This document shows positions 50,234 to 60,274 of a stretch of 64,000 nt of DNA, piece by piece; positions within the stretch are counted from its first letter, which is position 1; each line of letters opens with the position of its first letter. The notes under the pieces were generated by a model that saw only the letters and a program-made list of their open reading frames with translations, was not told where the DNA came from and did not search any database. Source of the DNA: Gigaspora rosea (taxonomy: Eukaryota; Glomeromycota; Glomeromycetes; Diversisporales; Gigasporaceae); the NCBI GenBank assembly GCA_003550325.1, contig QKWP01000658.1:97274-161273 (forward strand), written 5' to 3'. The translations under genes were made by a program, and so were the position numbers.

Positions 50234-51145
50234 TTACAAACCAAACCAAAATAGTACAATACCATTTACAATTTTATCTTCTACTCTTTGAGAAAACAAA
50301 CTTTCAACTAAATCTTTCCTTCTCTGAAGATAATCTTCCTTAACTCCATTATTCAACAAACTTCCTTTTCCTAGACTTTCGTTAGAATGCTTAACTTTAC
50401 TTGAAGAAAACCCTTTATCACGCTTTTTGTGTTTGTCATTTCTTGAAATTCCGTTAACTTTTTCCCACTGATTTACTTCTTTACATCGTCTTTGCCATAT
50501 TTCTTTATAAAAACACTCCTCAATGATTCTAGAATAGAAATCCAAGCATTTATAGACTTCTTTTTTACTGATCTTAGCTTTATATAACTCATCTACTATA
50601 TCATTAATAAGCAATCCTCTAATATGGCTCTTCCACTACTTCTTCTTATTTCTCTTGTCGGACCAAAAATAATCTTAAAATCGGGCTTGGGTAACAAAAC
50701 CTTACTTGAGTCATCAAGTTTCTTCCATGCACTTTCACTGGCAACCTCCTCGATTATCTCCCAGTATCACTCGTAATTTTACATACTGTTAAATGATCAA
50801 AGAGTCTCATCTTCCTCCTAACAAGCAATACAAGTAATCGTGCTATATATCTCAGGTTTTCTTTTCCTAAATATGATCAAAACCGGCACTTCATTGCTCA
50901 AACATTTGAGCCTAAAAGCCATCCTACTAATTGCTTCAAGCGACTTGTATTTTACTCCTGTTCTTTGCTTGGTCTGTTTCCAGAACCTTAACCAAAGATG
51001 CCTCGGCTCATTGTCTTTTTCAAAAAACTGCATTACACTTGAGCTTCTCTATTCTGCTCTGAGTCTCATATTTAAAACTACCTTCATTAGCTTTCTCGCT
51101 GGTAAAACGTTTTTTTTACTAAGACAATCTATCTTTATGACATAG
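50234..51145 (-). pseudogene. LINE-like retrotransposon C-terminal fragment
   Basis: Read on the minus strand from 51145 leftward, frames include EPRHLWLRFWKQTKQRTGVKY, then FRKRKPEIYSTITCIAC, a broken zinc-knuckle-like continuation (EEDETL, then a His/Cys region, then YWEIIEEVASESAWKKLDDS), FGPTREIRRSSGRAILED, and a 126-codon frame (50234-50614) with IIEECFYKEIWQRRC. This order resembles the region after reverse transcriptase in fungal non-LTR elements, including the late CxxC...H...C knuckle. Stops near 50800 and between frames show it is dead. The reverse transcriptase and endonuclease are absent, consistent with truncation. Class assignment is by overall look, so moderate. Confidence 0.55.
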
Positions 51146-51800
51146 AAAAAGTTGTTCAGAATAAAATTTTATATTATATGGCATGCTTTTATATACTTAT
51201 TTTACACTTAAAATTTTAAATTTTTAAAAAATTTTTTACTTATAAAATTGTGCGATTTAATTGGTCAGAGCAGGGGGTGTGACAAATTTATTTTTCCAAT
51301 TAAAAAAATACTTATCAGTTATAAAGGTAATTTTTATAAATCTTATATTTGAAATGTGCTAATAAAAATTGTAATATAAGAATTTAATTTTTGCAAAATA
51401 ATTTTTTTTTGATAATATAATTTTTTTTTAAAGAATATAATTTTGTAATTTTGTTTTTTTTCTTTTTTTTTTTTTAGAGAATGTGTAATTCAGTTTTTTG
51501 TTTTAAAAAGGTTATATTTTAAAAAAAGATAAAAACTTTTAAAAGTCTGATTTAATAATTAAAATATAGCTTATATATATCAATATAAAAGTGCTAACTA
51601 AAAAAAAAAATTTACTATGATACCCAAATATAAGCTCATATAGATTATTTTGGGTTCTGGAAATACTCAAAATAACACACAGATGCAAACCAATTACAGT
51701 GGAGTTCATATTATTATAGACATTTTTTGGGTAGCTATCACTCAAAATCGGGTGAATAAATATAGCATGAAATTTATATTGTGTAACTGGCTGATCTAAC

Positions 51801-51993
51801 AGGACCCCAAAGAACTTTGATACAACTCAAATCTGAGTTTGTATAATTTTAGCAGTATTTTAGCCAAATAGATGTATAAAATAGAGCAAAATTTGAACAT
51901 TTACTATATAAAAAATGCAACGTTTGATGAATTTCTATGCAAAATTTCCTTTTTTAGAATCATCTGAATTGTATCAAAGTTCTTCGAGGCCCT
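51801..51993. mobile_element. AGGACCC MITE, subfamily A, second copy
   Basis: The 193-bp element has flanks GATCTAAC (51793-51800) and GATCTAAT (51994-52001), a 7/8 TSD. The interior is colinear with 22615-22796, with a short extra block near CTATGCAAAATTTCC. Confidence 0.85.
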
Positions 51994-52281
51994 GATCTAA
52001 TAGTACAATATACTAAAATTTGGTACAATTTCATTAGATTGTGCCAAAGTTATGCAAAAGTTAGTACAAAGTACCATTTTCGGGTTTGTACAAAAATTGA
52101 TTTCAGAATTTTTGATTTTTTTTAAAAAAAAAATTTAAAAATAATAGATTTTTTGCTCAAATTAGTTCAAATTTCACTCAAATATAGTGTGTTACCCAGA
52201 TCACGTTGTACAATATAAAAAAAGTATATCTGTATAACCAATTAGCATAAAAAAAAGAGAAACTTAACCTATACTCTGGGG

Positions 52282-52513
52282 CAGTGTTGTCACTTGGACG
52301 TGTCCATACTATGTTTTTTGTCCAACGTCCAAGCCTATGTCCCATGTTTAACTAATCAATAAAGTAATTTAAAAAAATATATAATTATATATTTTTTTAG
52401 GTGCTGGACTCATTGGTGAAAAAATTAAAATAGATTATCTTAATAAAATTTTAAGTAATTTTAATTTGAAAAAATGTCCAAAGTGTCCAAAAAACGTCCA
52501 AGTGACAATACTG
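52282..52513. mobile_element. 232-bp hAT MITE, CAGTGTTGTCAC ends, perfect TSD
   Basis: TIRs CAGTGTTGTCACTTGGACG (one mismatch) with the perfect TSD CTCTGGGG (52274-52281 and 52514-52521). GTCCAA/TTGGAC words repeat at both ends. It shares the first nine bases with 20720-20991 but has a different subterminal motif. Confidence 0.92.
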
Positions 52514-52609
52514 CTCTGGGGTAGAGGGTTTTATCCTGTGTCTGTCATGTGACTATATTTATAAATTAAATTAAACTGATCAACACAGAATCGCGTATTT
52601 TGCTTATCA

Positions 52610-53175
52610 TCATTTTCATAGTGCTTTTGTTGCTTTCGTTGTCATAGTACAGTATTTTTTTTTGTGCTTTTGTTGTCATTTTTGCTGTGCTTTTGTGGCT
52701 TTTTTATGGGGCTTTCATCATCGTTTGGTGGTGTTTTTGGTCATCATTTGGTGGTGCCTTTGGTTGTCATTTAGTATCTTTGGTCATCATTTGGTGCCTT
52801 TGGTCATCGTTTGGTGGTGCTTTTGGTCGTCGTTTAGTGGTACTTACGTTGTAGTGGTCATAGTTTGGTAGTGCTTTTGGTCGTTGTTTGTTGGTGCTTT
52901 TCGTTGTCATTTGTTGGTGCTTAAATCGTCGTTGGGTAGTTCTTTTGGTCATTATTTAGTAGTGCTAGTGTGTTGCTTTTGGTCATTGTTTGGTAGTGCT
53001 ATTGTGGTGCTTTTGGTTGTCGTTTAGTAGTACTTTTGGTTGTAGATTAGTGGTTTTTTTGGTTGTAAATTGGTGGTTCTTTGATCATTATTTGTTGGTG
53101 TTCTTGGTTGTTATTTGGTAGTATTTTCATTGTTGCTTGGTGGTTTTTTTAATTGTTGTTTGCTAGACTTTTAGT
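52610..53175. repeat. about 27-33 bp minisatellite, TTTGGTGGTGCTTTTGGTC
   Basis: Some sixteen to eighteen diverged copies of GGTGGTGCTTTTGGTCRTC. The plus strand is G/T-rich throughout. Open frames of Trp/Val/Phe or, on the reverse, Pro/Thr/Lys repeats are products of the array. Confidence 0.8.
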
Positions 53176-53294
53176 TGTTTGTCTTATACTTTTTTTATGT
53201 TTTTTTATCTTTATTTGTTTTATTTTTTTTTTGTACTTTTTGCTACTTTATTTTTTTTTAATAAAAAAATTATCTTTACTAATATATAATATAT

Positions 53295-53540
53295 ATATGG
53301 GGTCTTTGCTAGAAAAACTACAGTTAGAGACTGCTTAGATTTTAACAATAAAATTTGAAATTGCTAGCTATTTGTTAATCCAATTTGAATAAACTATTTT
53401 TTATTTTATAAAGCTTAAATAGCTTTATAAAATAAAAAAAGTTTATTCAAATTGGATTAATAGATAGTTAGCAATTTCAAATTTTATTGTCAAAATCTAA
53501 ATAGTCTCTAACTATGGTTTTCCTAGCAAAGACCCCATAT
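53295..53540. repeat. palindrome with about 117-bp arms (foldback MITE)
   Basis: The arms begin ATATGGGGTCTTTGCTAG and end at AAAGCT with a spacer of only about 5 bp. Mismatches are few (for example GCTAG versus GATAG near the middle). The outer ATAT context would allow a TA target site. No coding content. Confidence 0.85.
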
Positions 53541-53754
53541 AATAAAAAAATTTTTTTGAGTTTTTTTTTTAAAATTTGGACCAATCATATTTAGGCAGTA
53601 CAGGATAAAAACTTATACCCCAGGCATAGGATAAAAGTCTCTACTCGGGGTACAGGATAAGGTCGCTCTAAAAAAAACAAATGTGTATATTAATTTTTTT
53701 CACAAAAAAAATAGATATGAAAAATGATTTAATAGAAAGTTATAAATAGGTGAT

Positions 53755-54190
53755 TTGCTTTGTACAATTGCAGCTATAGCTGGTTGTAGTAAAAGTTCTA
53801 TAGATAATATCATAAAGCAGTATAGTGAGTCAAGTACAGAAATTCAAAAAAAAAGAACTGGTTGACTGGAAATTTTAATATCCTTGGATCTTAAAAACTT
53901 TAATATTTTAGTCACAGATAGCAACTGCTGTTTTAGCCGTACACAAATAACCAACCTACACAATTGTCAAAGCAAAAAAACAATTTTTAAGAGTACTATG
54001 CACCGTGCTTTGCACAGTTTGGGGTTGTTCTTATGTGTTACCTCCAAAGCTTCTTATTATGACTAAGAATATGGAAAAAAGGTATAAATGGGTACTTGAA
54101 CATTAGGAATAGTATATTGTATTGTGGTCAGATGAGACCTACATACGTCTTTTTCTGGGTTCCTCTAGCACAAACCAAATGAAAAATGAG
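53755..54190 (+). pseudogene. Tc1/mariner transposase relic
   Basis: Across two frames the plus strand reads an HTH-like start (TIAAIAGCSKSSIDNII), then a Tc1-type linker segment (TIFKSTMHRALHSLGL), KLLIMTKNMEKRYKWVLEH and VLWSDETYIRLFLGS. The WSDET block is the first catalytic Asp region of Tc1 transposases. Stops follow VLEH and KRTG, and the second and third catalytic residues are missing. It is the decayed N-terminal half of a gene for cut-and-paste transposition. I see no TIR around it. Confidence 0.75.
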
Positions 54191-55274
54191 AAATCAATTG
54201 CGTTAGTAATCTTGTAGAGCTAGACGTTCTTGTTAAAAAATCATAGTATGAAACACTACTATATATTGGTCACCAGTATCCCCAATTGGATTGTTGCTTG
54301 TATATAAACTAGGCAAACCTATCAAATATTATAATATAATTTGTTTTTTTTTATATAAAAATTTTTTAAAAAAAAAATTGTAAAATTTTTACTTTCGTAC
54401 AAATAAAAAAATCAAATTTTTAGAATTTTTTTTATAACTTTTGCATGATATAATGAAATTGTATAAAATTTTAGTATTTTGTACTATTAGATTGGCTAGT
54501 CACACAGTATAAATTTTATATTGCATTTACTTACCCGATTTTGAATAATGGCTATCCAAAAAGTGTCTATAATAATATGGTACCTCACTGTAATTATATG
54601 CAGATAAGCATTATTCCATAGCTATACAGTAAAAAATTTACTTAGTAATTTTAAAAATTAGGCCATACAAAATAAATTTCTTGGTTTATATAACATAAAA
54701 TAAAATGTTTGACCTGGTCACCCAGATTTTTTTTTTTTTAAAAAAAAATTTTTTTTATATATCCAATTAATAAATTGTTGTATATTCTATGCCTAATGGA
54801 ATTGTTACATAAAACATTTCATTTGCGACCCGGTTCCACCCCCAAAAATGAATAAAAACAAAAAAATTCATCTCCAACACATTAAACTAGATTTTTCTAA
54901 ATTTATCACATGCAAATCAATATACAATACTGTATTTGGTTAAGGTTGATTTAATATTATTATTGTACAACTCTACCAGGGGTTTAGACCCGTTGACCTC
55001 ATTTCTATTGTTTAATTAAAAAAAAAAAATTTATAGTTTCAATTTTTGGACCCGGCTGGGTTATGTAAACCAAGAAATTTATTTTGTATAGCCTTACTAT
55101 TAAAATTATACAAAAATTGAATAATCTTGGAATTCTATGATTGGATTTTGATGATTTTGGACTTTTTAGAATTGTTTCATTGAAGTAATAATTTTTAATA
55201 TATAGTTAAAATATCAAAAATAGAGTAGTAAATCAAATCTACTCAATATTTAATATTTTTTATACAGTTATAAA
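54191..55274. other. gene-free stretch
   Basis: Two blocks near 54660-54860 and 54980-55095 are inverted relative to each other (AATAAATTTCTTGGTTTA and its complement, plus GACCCGG words), suggesting a TIR element of about 400 bp (54655-55100). No gene. Confidence 0.45.
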
Positions 55275-56597
55275 TAGAGAAATATTGGTTCTAAAAAAAA
55301 CTGGTCCAGAACCGGTCCCGAACCAGGACCAATAAAGACTGTGGGTCCATTAAAAGACCAGTTCCTGTAAATATAACTGTAATGTTTGTATCACTCAATC
55401 AAATTTTTTGATCAGGTGTAACATAGATCTTTACATTTGACAGGACTCTGAATAATCTACGTGAGGTCATAGTTGAAAAATAGCTAATGGAGGGCCGTTT
55501 TTTAAAAAAGATTATATTTGAAAAGTAGGTATTGAAAAAAAAGGTTATATTTGAAACCCGCTAAATGGCAAAATAGGTATATTTGAAAAAATGCTAATGG
55601 GTAATTTTTATAAATATTATATTTGAAATGTGCTAATGAAAATCAAAAAAAAATGCAAAAATCAGAAAAATGCAAAAATTAAATAAAAATTAACCAAAAC
55701 GGAGGGGGTTTTTTTTAAGTTTTTTTATACAACTTGTGGATTATATATTTATGATCATTGGCAGTTTGTGGGTAAAATGGGCTTAAGTGATTTTGAACTT
55801 TGTTTTTTTTTTTTTTAGAGAACATGCAGTTTTTTTTTTAGAGAATGTTTTGTTTGTTTTTTTTTTTTAGCNTTTGAACGGGAGGTCTTTTTTTTTTTAG
55901 AGAACATTGTATAGTGCAAGAAGCCTATACTCAACATGTTTCAATTTTTAAATTACTATAATTTTTTGTGCAAAAGGTTTTTAAAAAACTAACTGGTAGC
56001 TTAGTAGAGCAATATTAGTTCTATAAGTTTGCCAAATATTTTTTGAAAAACCTTTTCTATAAAAAGTTAATGTGCTTTAAAGATTACTATTGTTTTATAT
56101 ATAATTACTATGTGTTTCAATTTTAACTTTTAAAGTGCTATAACTTTTTATAAAGTCAATATTTTAAAAATTTGGCTGATAACTTTGTTCATTATGATAA
56201 GCTCTACAAATTTGCCAAATATCTTTTAAAAATATTGTCTCTACAAAAAGTTGATGCATTTTAAAGATATACTATTTTATTGTCTAGTATAGGCTTCTTG
56301 CACCATATTTTAAAAAAAGTTAAAGGTGGGTAAAAGTTCTATCTAATATGTGAAATATAGCTTATATATACCAAACCAAAAGTGCTAACCAAAAAAAATT
56401 TTACTATGATGCTCAAATATAACCTCACATAGATTATTCGGGTCCTCATCTGACAGTAAATAATTATGTCATTTTGGGCCAATAAAATCTTATATATTAA
56501 GATTGACGTAATCATTTAAGGACCGTTATAAGACCAAAGAACCAGATTGGACTGTTAACAGTTCTCTTAGGGACCAGACCAGACTGATGCATCCCTA
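55275..56597. mobile_element. hAT-like element, inverted relative of 57281-58893
   Basis: The right end (CAGACTGATGCATCCCTA) and left end (TAGAGAAATATTGGTTCT) match the ends of 57281-58893 in opposite orientation, and internal blocks (GGTCC/GGACC-rich ends; TAAATAATTATGTCATTTTG) are homologous. Flanks GTTATAAA and GTTTATAG give only a weak TSD. A 1,005-bp element (55442-56446) has inserted into it. Confidence 0.65.
55442..56446. mobile_element. 1-kb AGGACTC element nested in a hAT-like element
   Basis: TIRs of about 35 bp (AGGACTCTGAATAATCTACG) with flanks CATTTGAC (55434-55441) and CATCTGAC (56447-56454), a 7/8 TSD. The homologous site in 57281-58893 (near 58705-58715) lacks the insertion, which confirms the boundaries. 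It contains ATATTTGAAAAG-type direct repeats (55510-55640), TTTTTTAGAGAACA repeats (55815-55905) and an N at 55872. Non-coding. Confidence 0.8.
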
Positions 56598-57028
56598 GTT
56601 TATAGACATGTCCCTTTGAAATAAGTTTATATAATAAAAATTATAATAAAAATATATGAATTTACTATAAACTTTTAGTTAAAGATTCTTCTTAGCTTAC
56701 TAATTAATTTAAAATTAAATTACAAACATATAGAACAAGAAAAGAAGAAAGAATTAAGCTTAAAAACCATATTGAAATTTTGTTAATTTTGTACTATTTC
56801 AAAATATAACTGTGTTAAAACAAATATTTACTAATTTTAAAACAAAAATTATATGTAAAATTGTATTTTGAACAACTTTATTTAGTAGCAAAATATAGAT
56901 TATTTTAAGGGTAAAATATTTCATATAATCTACATTATAGTAAAATAATGACATAGCTACAAGATATAGATCATTAATACAACAAACTAAAATAGTATAT
57001 TAACCAATCAAATTATTACATTTACTAT

Positions 57029-57209
57029 AGGACCCCGAAATATACATAGATAGGTCAGATATGAGTTTGCTTATTTTTGAGTGTTTTTTTACAGATCTTT
57101 TCTATTTATGGTAATTTTTTTGCTTATTTTTGAAGTTTTTTTTACAGATCTTTCCTTTTTTAATAACCCTATAATTAACCTGACCTATCTATATATATTT
57201 CGGGGACCT
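57029..57209. mobile_element. AGGACCC MITE, subfamily B, perfect TSD
   Basis: The 181-bp element has the perfect TSD TTTACTAT (57021-57028 and 57210-57217). TIRs and interior are nearly the reverse complement of 49939-50118. Confidence 0.9.
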
Positions 57210-57479
57210 TTTACTATAAACAGAAATTAAATATCTTTCAAATTATAACAATTTTTTTTACTTTAACTAATTTTTACCAATAAGGATGCATCAGTCTGGT
57301 CTGGTTCTAAGGGAACCATTAACATAGTATTTATGGTCTTGGTCTGGTCTAGTCCTTCGGTCCCATAACAGTCCTTAAATAATTATATTAATCTTAAGGG
57401 TAGATTGTACAAATTTTCAATTTTATATAAAATCAATTGTAGATTAATTTTGTATAATTAATTTATATGATATCATATA

Positions 57480-57820
57480 GGGTGATTTCAATAGAAACAG
57501 CCCATTTTTACAATTTTTTGAAAATTGAATTTTTATTAGATTCATATAAATTTTGGCATGATTGACATTTTTCAATTATAAATGAAAGTCGATTTGTATA
57601 ATAAAAAATCAAGATAATATAAATAAAAAATTACATGAGGCTGCGTAGAGCCAACATATCACGAGATTACCCGATAGTCACCTGTTTACCTTTAACCAAT
57701 AAAAATCGTGAAATTTGATTAATTCCGAATCAGTCCGAAAATCAAAACAAAAATGATTAAACTCAATTATCTCAAAATAAAATATATGTAAAAATGAGCT
57801 GTTTCTATTGAAATCATTCC
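57480..57820. mobile_element. TIR element, GATTTCAATAGAAACAGC ends
   Basis: GGGTGATTTCAATAGAAACA and the inverted TGTTTCTATTGAAATCATTCC form TIRs of about 32 bp within a CATATGAT context. No TSD is resolved. The 340-bp interior is non-coding. Confidence 0.65.
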
Positions 57821-57911
57821 ATATGATTTACATATAAATATCATATGATTTGACCAATTAATTTTTTGTACAATCTACAAAAATCATATAGTGTCCTACA
57901 AAAATATAATT

Positions 57912-58080
57912 AGAGGCATGCCATTTATCACGTGATTTTTACTATGGATACATGGTCAAAGGTAGTGATCACATCTATATATTATATTAATTAATCAAAA
58001 TTAGATAAAGTAATCACACTATACATAGATAGGGGTGGCTACTAAATAAAAAATTCACATGATAAGTGGCATGCCCCTTA
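57912..58080. mobile_element. MITE with GGCATGCCA ends
   Basis: AGAGGCATGCCATTTATCAC and inverted (GATAAGTGGCATGCCCCTTA) ends give TIRs of about 28 bp. The left TIR contains one CACGTG. TSD uncertain, possibly TA. Confidence 0.65.
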
Positions 58081-58104
58081 TATGTAAAGTTGATTTTTTT
58101 TTAA

Positions 58105-58473
58105 GGGTAGGGTGAACATAGATCATTTATCATATGATTTTAGTAGTACAATGAGATTTATATAGAAAATAAAAATGTGCTACAAATAAAACTTTTTACG
58201 GTTGTTATTAATTTAGCCAAAAATTTTATAATATATAGTACAAAATACTCTTTTTATAATAGTAAAATTTGAATAAATATAGTATTTGAAAAAATTATAC
58301 TTTTATATGTCGTAAAGTTTTCCTAAATCAGCTCAAATTTTTCTTAGTTACACAAAAATAATTAATTCGAATTGGTTGAATCTATGTTGTTTACTATCGT
58401 GAATGGCCGATTACCTTATTTCATATGATCACAACGTGATTACTATTAAAAATGATCTATGTTCACCCTACCC
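58105..58473. mobile_element. TTAA-flanked MITE, GGGTAGGGTGAAC ends
   Basis: The perfect inverted ends GGGTAGGGTGAACATAGATC are each bordered by TTAA (58101-58104 and 58474-58477). TTAA duplication is the mark of piggyBac-type elements, though the end sequence itself is not typical. The 57398 and 58658 boundaries also sit at TTAA. Confidence 0.7.
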
Positions 58474-59030
58474 TTAAAGCAATGGATATTGTGCAACTTT
58501 ATTATTAAAACAAACTATTTAAAACTACCTATTATATAAATTTTATACAAATTGTCAAGATTTTAAAAAAATTTATCAAAAGCATTTTTTTATTTACGAT
58601 ATAAAAATCTAATATACTATATATATTATATGAAAAATGATTTATGTTCACTTTATCCTTAATGCATAAGATTTTATTTGCCCAAAATGATGTAATTATT
58701 TACTGTCAGATTAAACAAATATTATATGATCTATATTACATCTGATCAAAAAATTTAATTGGATGATATAAATATCACAGTTATGTCTAGAAGGACTGGT
58801 CCAAGGACCAGTCCTTTAATGGTTCTACAGTCCTTATCAGTTCCAGTTCGGGACTAGTCCTGGACCGGTCTTTTTTAGGACCAATGCTTCCTATTTACCA
58901 ATATAATAATGCTTTTTATACTTGTTATATGTTTTACAATTAAAAATTTTATCCTGTTATAACTATCTAATTTGACTGTTACCTATGTTTTAATATGACT
59001 ATATAATCTATAAACTATTAATAAATATTG

Positions 59031-59232
59031 CAGATCATAATTTAAAATGAAATCTACATTCTATACTTAACCTGCTAGCCTTCTAAAACCCATTAATACT
59101 TGTTTATTATAATTTTTTTTAAAACTAACCCTAACTCTAAACCTCTAAACCTAAAAAATGTACTCCAAAAAAATTTAGTTTTCAAGATTTTATACTATCA
59201 TTTCATTTTAATCTGGATTTCATTATGATCTG
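59031..59232. mobile_element. MITE of the ATAATGAAATC family
   Basis: The ends CAGATCATAATTTAAAATGA and inverted (TGGATTTCATTATGATCTG) enclose a core with ACTAACCCTAACTCTAAACC. Same layout as 1976-2208. Confidence 0.55.
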
Positions 59233-60274
59233 TTATGATAAATGCTTTTTTTTATAAATAGTCTCTAGCTAATCTCCAAAAATTCCAAATATTATAGTTT
59301 TTTGCAATAAAATTAATTGTAAACAAGTGATTGAAATTTTTATCTATTAAATTTTTTTAAAAAAATTATTTATTAATAAAGTTTGCTTGGCATACGCATT
59401 TATGAAGCTCTATGTGCAAAGTTAACTTTGATTTTTTTCTAAATAATTTTTTTTTAAACTAGTTTGTTAATAGAAAACAACTTACTATTGAGTACACAAG
59501 CCTTTAAATGATCAAAAAACATCTTTTTTAAAGATATTAAACTATTAACAAAAATTTTTAAACATCATGAGTATGTATAAGCTTTTATAAAGGCTGAGTC
59601 TGTGATTTGCATGAAATTATATATATATAATGTGATATAAAATATCTTATCTTTAACAAAAAAGTAAATTAATATAACAGTTTAGACTTGTATTTGTAAA
59701 CCTATAATACAAGTCTGATTCAATCCTGTGATGCAAGTCTGATTTAATTCCATAATGCAGATTTGATTTGAGCCTCTAATACAAATTCAAGAATTCAATT
59801 ATTATAATTAGAATAGTATCATAGCAAAGGTATTAGTAAATTGTTGTATAAATTATATAGTTATTGAAAAGTCAAGTGCATAAAATGTGTGATTACTAGA
59901 GAAAAAAGATGACAATTAGTATTAGTAATTATAGTTGTAGTAGCTAAATATAGATAGTATATAAAGAACATACAAACCCTTTATATAAACTGGTCTGTAA
60001 TAAAATCTTTATTCTTTATCAGTGAATTATATATATGTAATCTTATGTAAGATATTATGGCTTGTAATATTAGGGTAGAGACATTTATCAGGTGATTTCC
60101 ACCTCTTAAGAGGGTACCCCCGCCACCTGATACTAAACTAGCCAATCAAATTCAAGCAAATAATATAATATAAACTGGACCCAAACCAAACTTTAGTCAA
60201 GTCTGAGTTTGGTCTAGATTTGGTCCAAAGTCTACAGGCTGGTCTTAGTTTGAATATATTTATATGTATATTTG
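59233..60274. other. gene-free stretch with dispersed repeat
   Basis: CAAGTCTGATTC-type short repeats lie at 59685-59770. From 60020 a block (TCTTATGTAAGATATTATGG) recurs at 63550-63585, and from 60100 a block (TTAAGAGGGTACCCCCGCCA) recurs at 21411, so this is a dispersed repeat. No gene. Confidence 0.5.

Larger units (their letters stand above)
46931..51658. mobile_element. old 4.7-kb composite element with nested insertions
   Basis: The left end (AGGAACCTAAAAAATCTATATG) is matched by the inverted right end (CATATAGATTATTTTGGGTT), the end type of the element at 55442-56446. Sequence just inside each end (AAAGTAGGTATTG and TTATATTTGAAATGTGCTAAT) also matches 55442-56446, which looks like the shorter relative. 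Inside are a second TIR pair (about 47069 and 51289; word TCTGACCAATCAAATC), a hAT MITE, a LINE fragment and an AGGACCC MITE. No TSD is preserved. Confidence 0.55.
57281..58893. mobile_element. 1.6-kb hAT-like element with perfect TSD and nested inserts
   Basis: The ends TAAGGATGCATCAGTCTGG and inverted TAGGAAGCATTGGTCC are bounded by the perfect 8-bp TSD TTTACCAA (57273-57280 and 58894-58901). GGTCTGGTC/GGACCAGTCC words crowd the ends. About 1.26 kb of the interior (57398-58658) is absent from the relative at 55275-56597, where a single TTAA stands at that point, so the interior is inserted material. Confidence 0.8.

Noticed and set aside
52662..52952. Trp/Val/Phe-rich plus ORF and Lys/Pro/Thr-rich minus ORF
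   Set aside because: Both come from the G/T-rich minisatellite and stop at its irregular units.
55275..58901. A large inverted duplication centred near 56.9 kb
   Set aside because: The right copy has its own perfect 8-bp TSD and the copies are separated by unrelated DNA with another MITE, so two independent insertions of one element family in opposite orientation explain it better.
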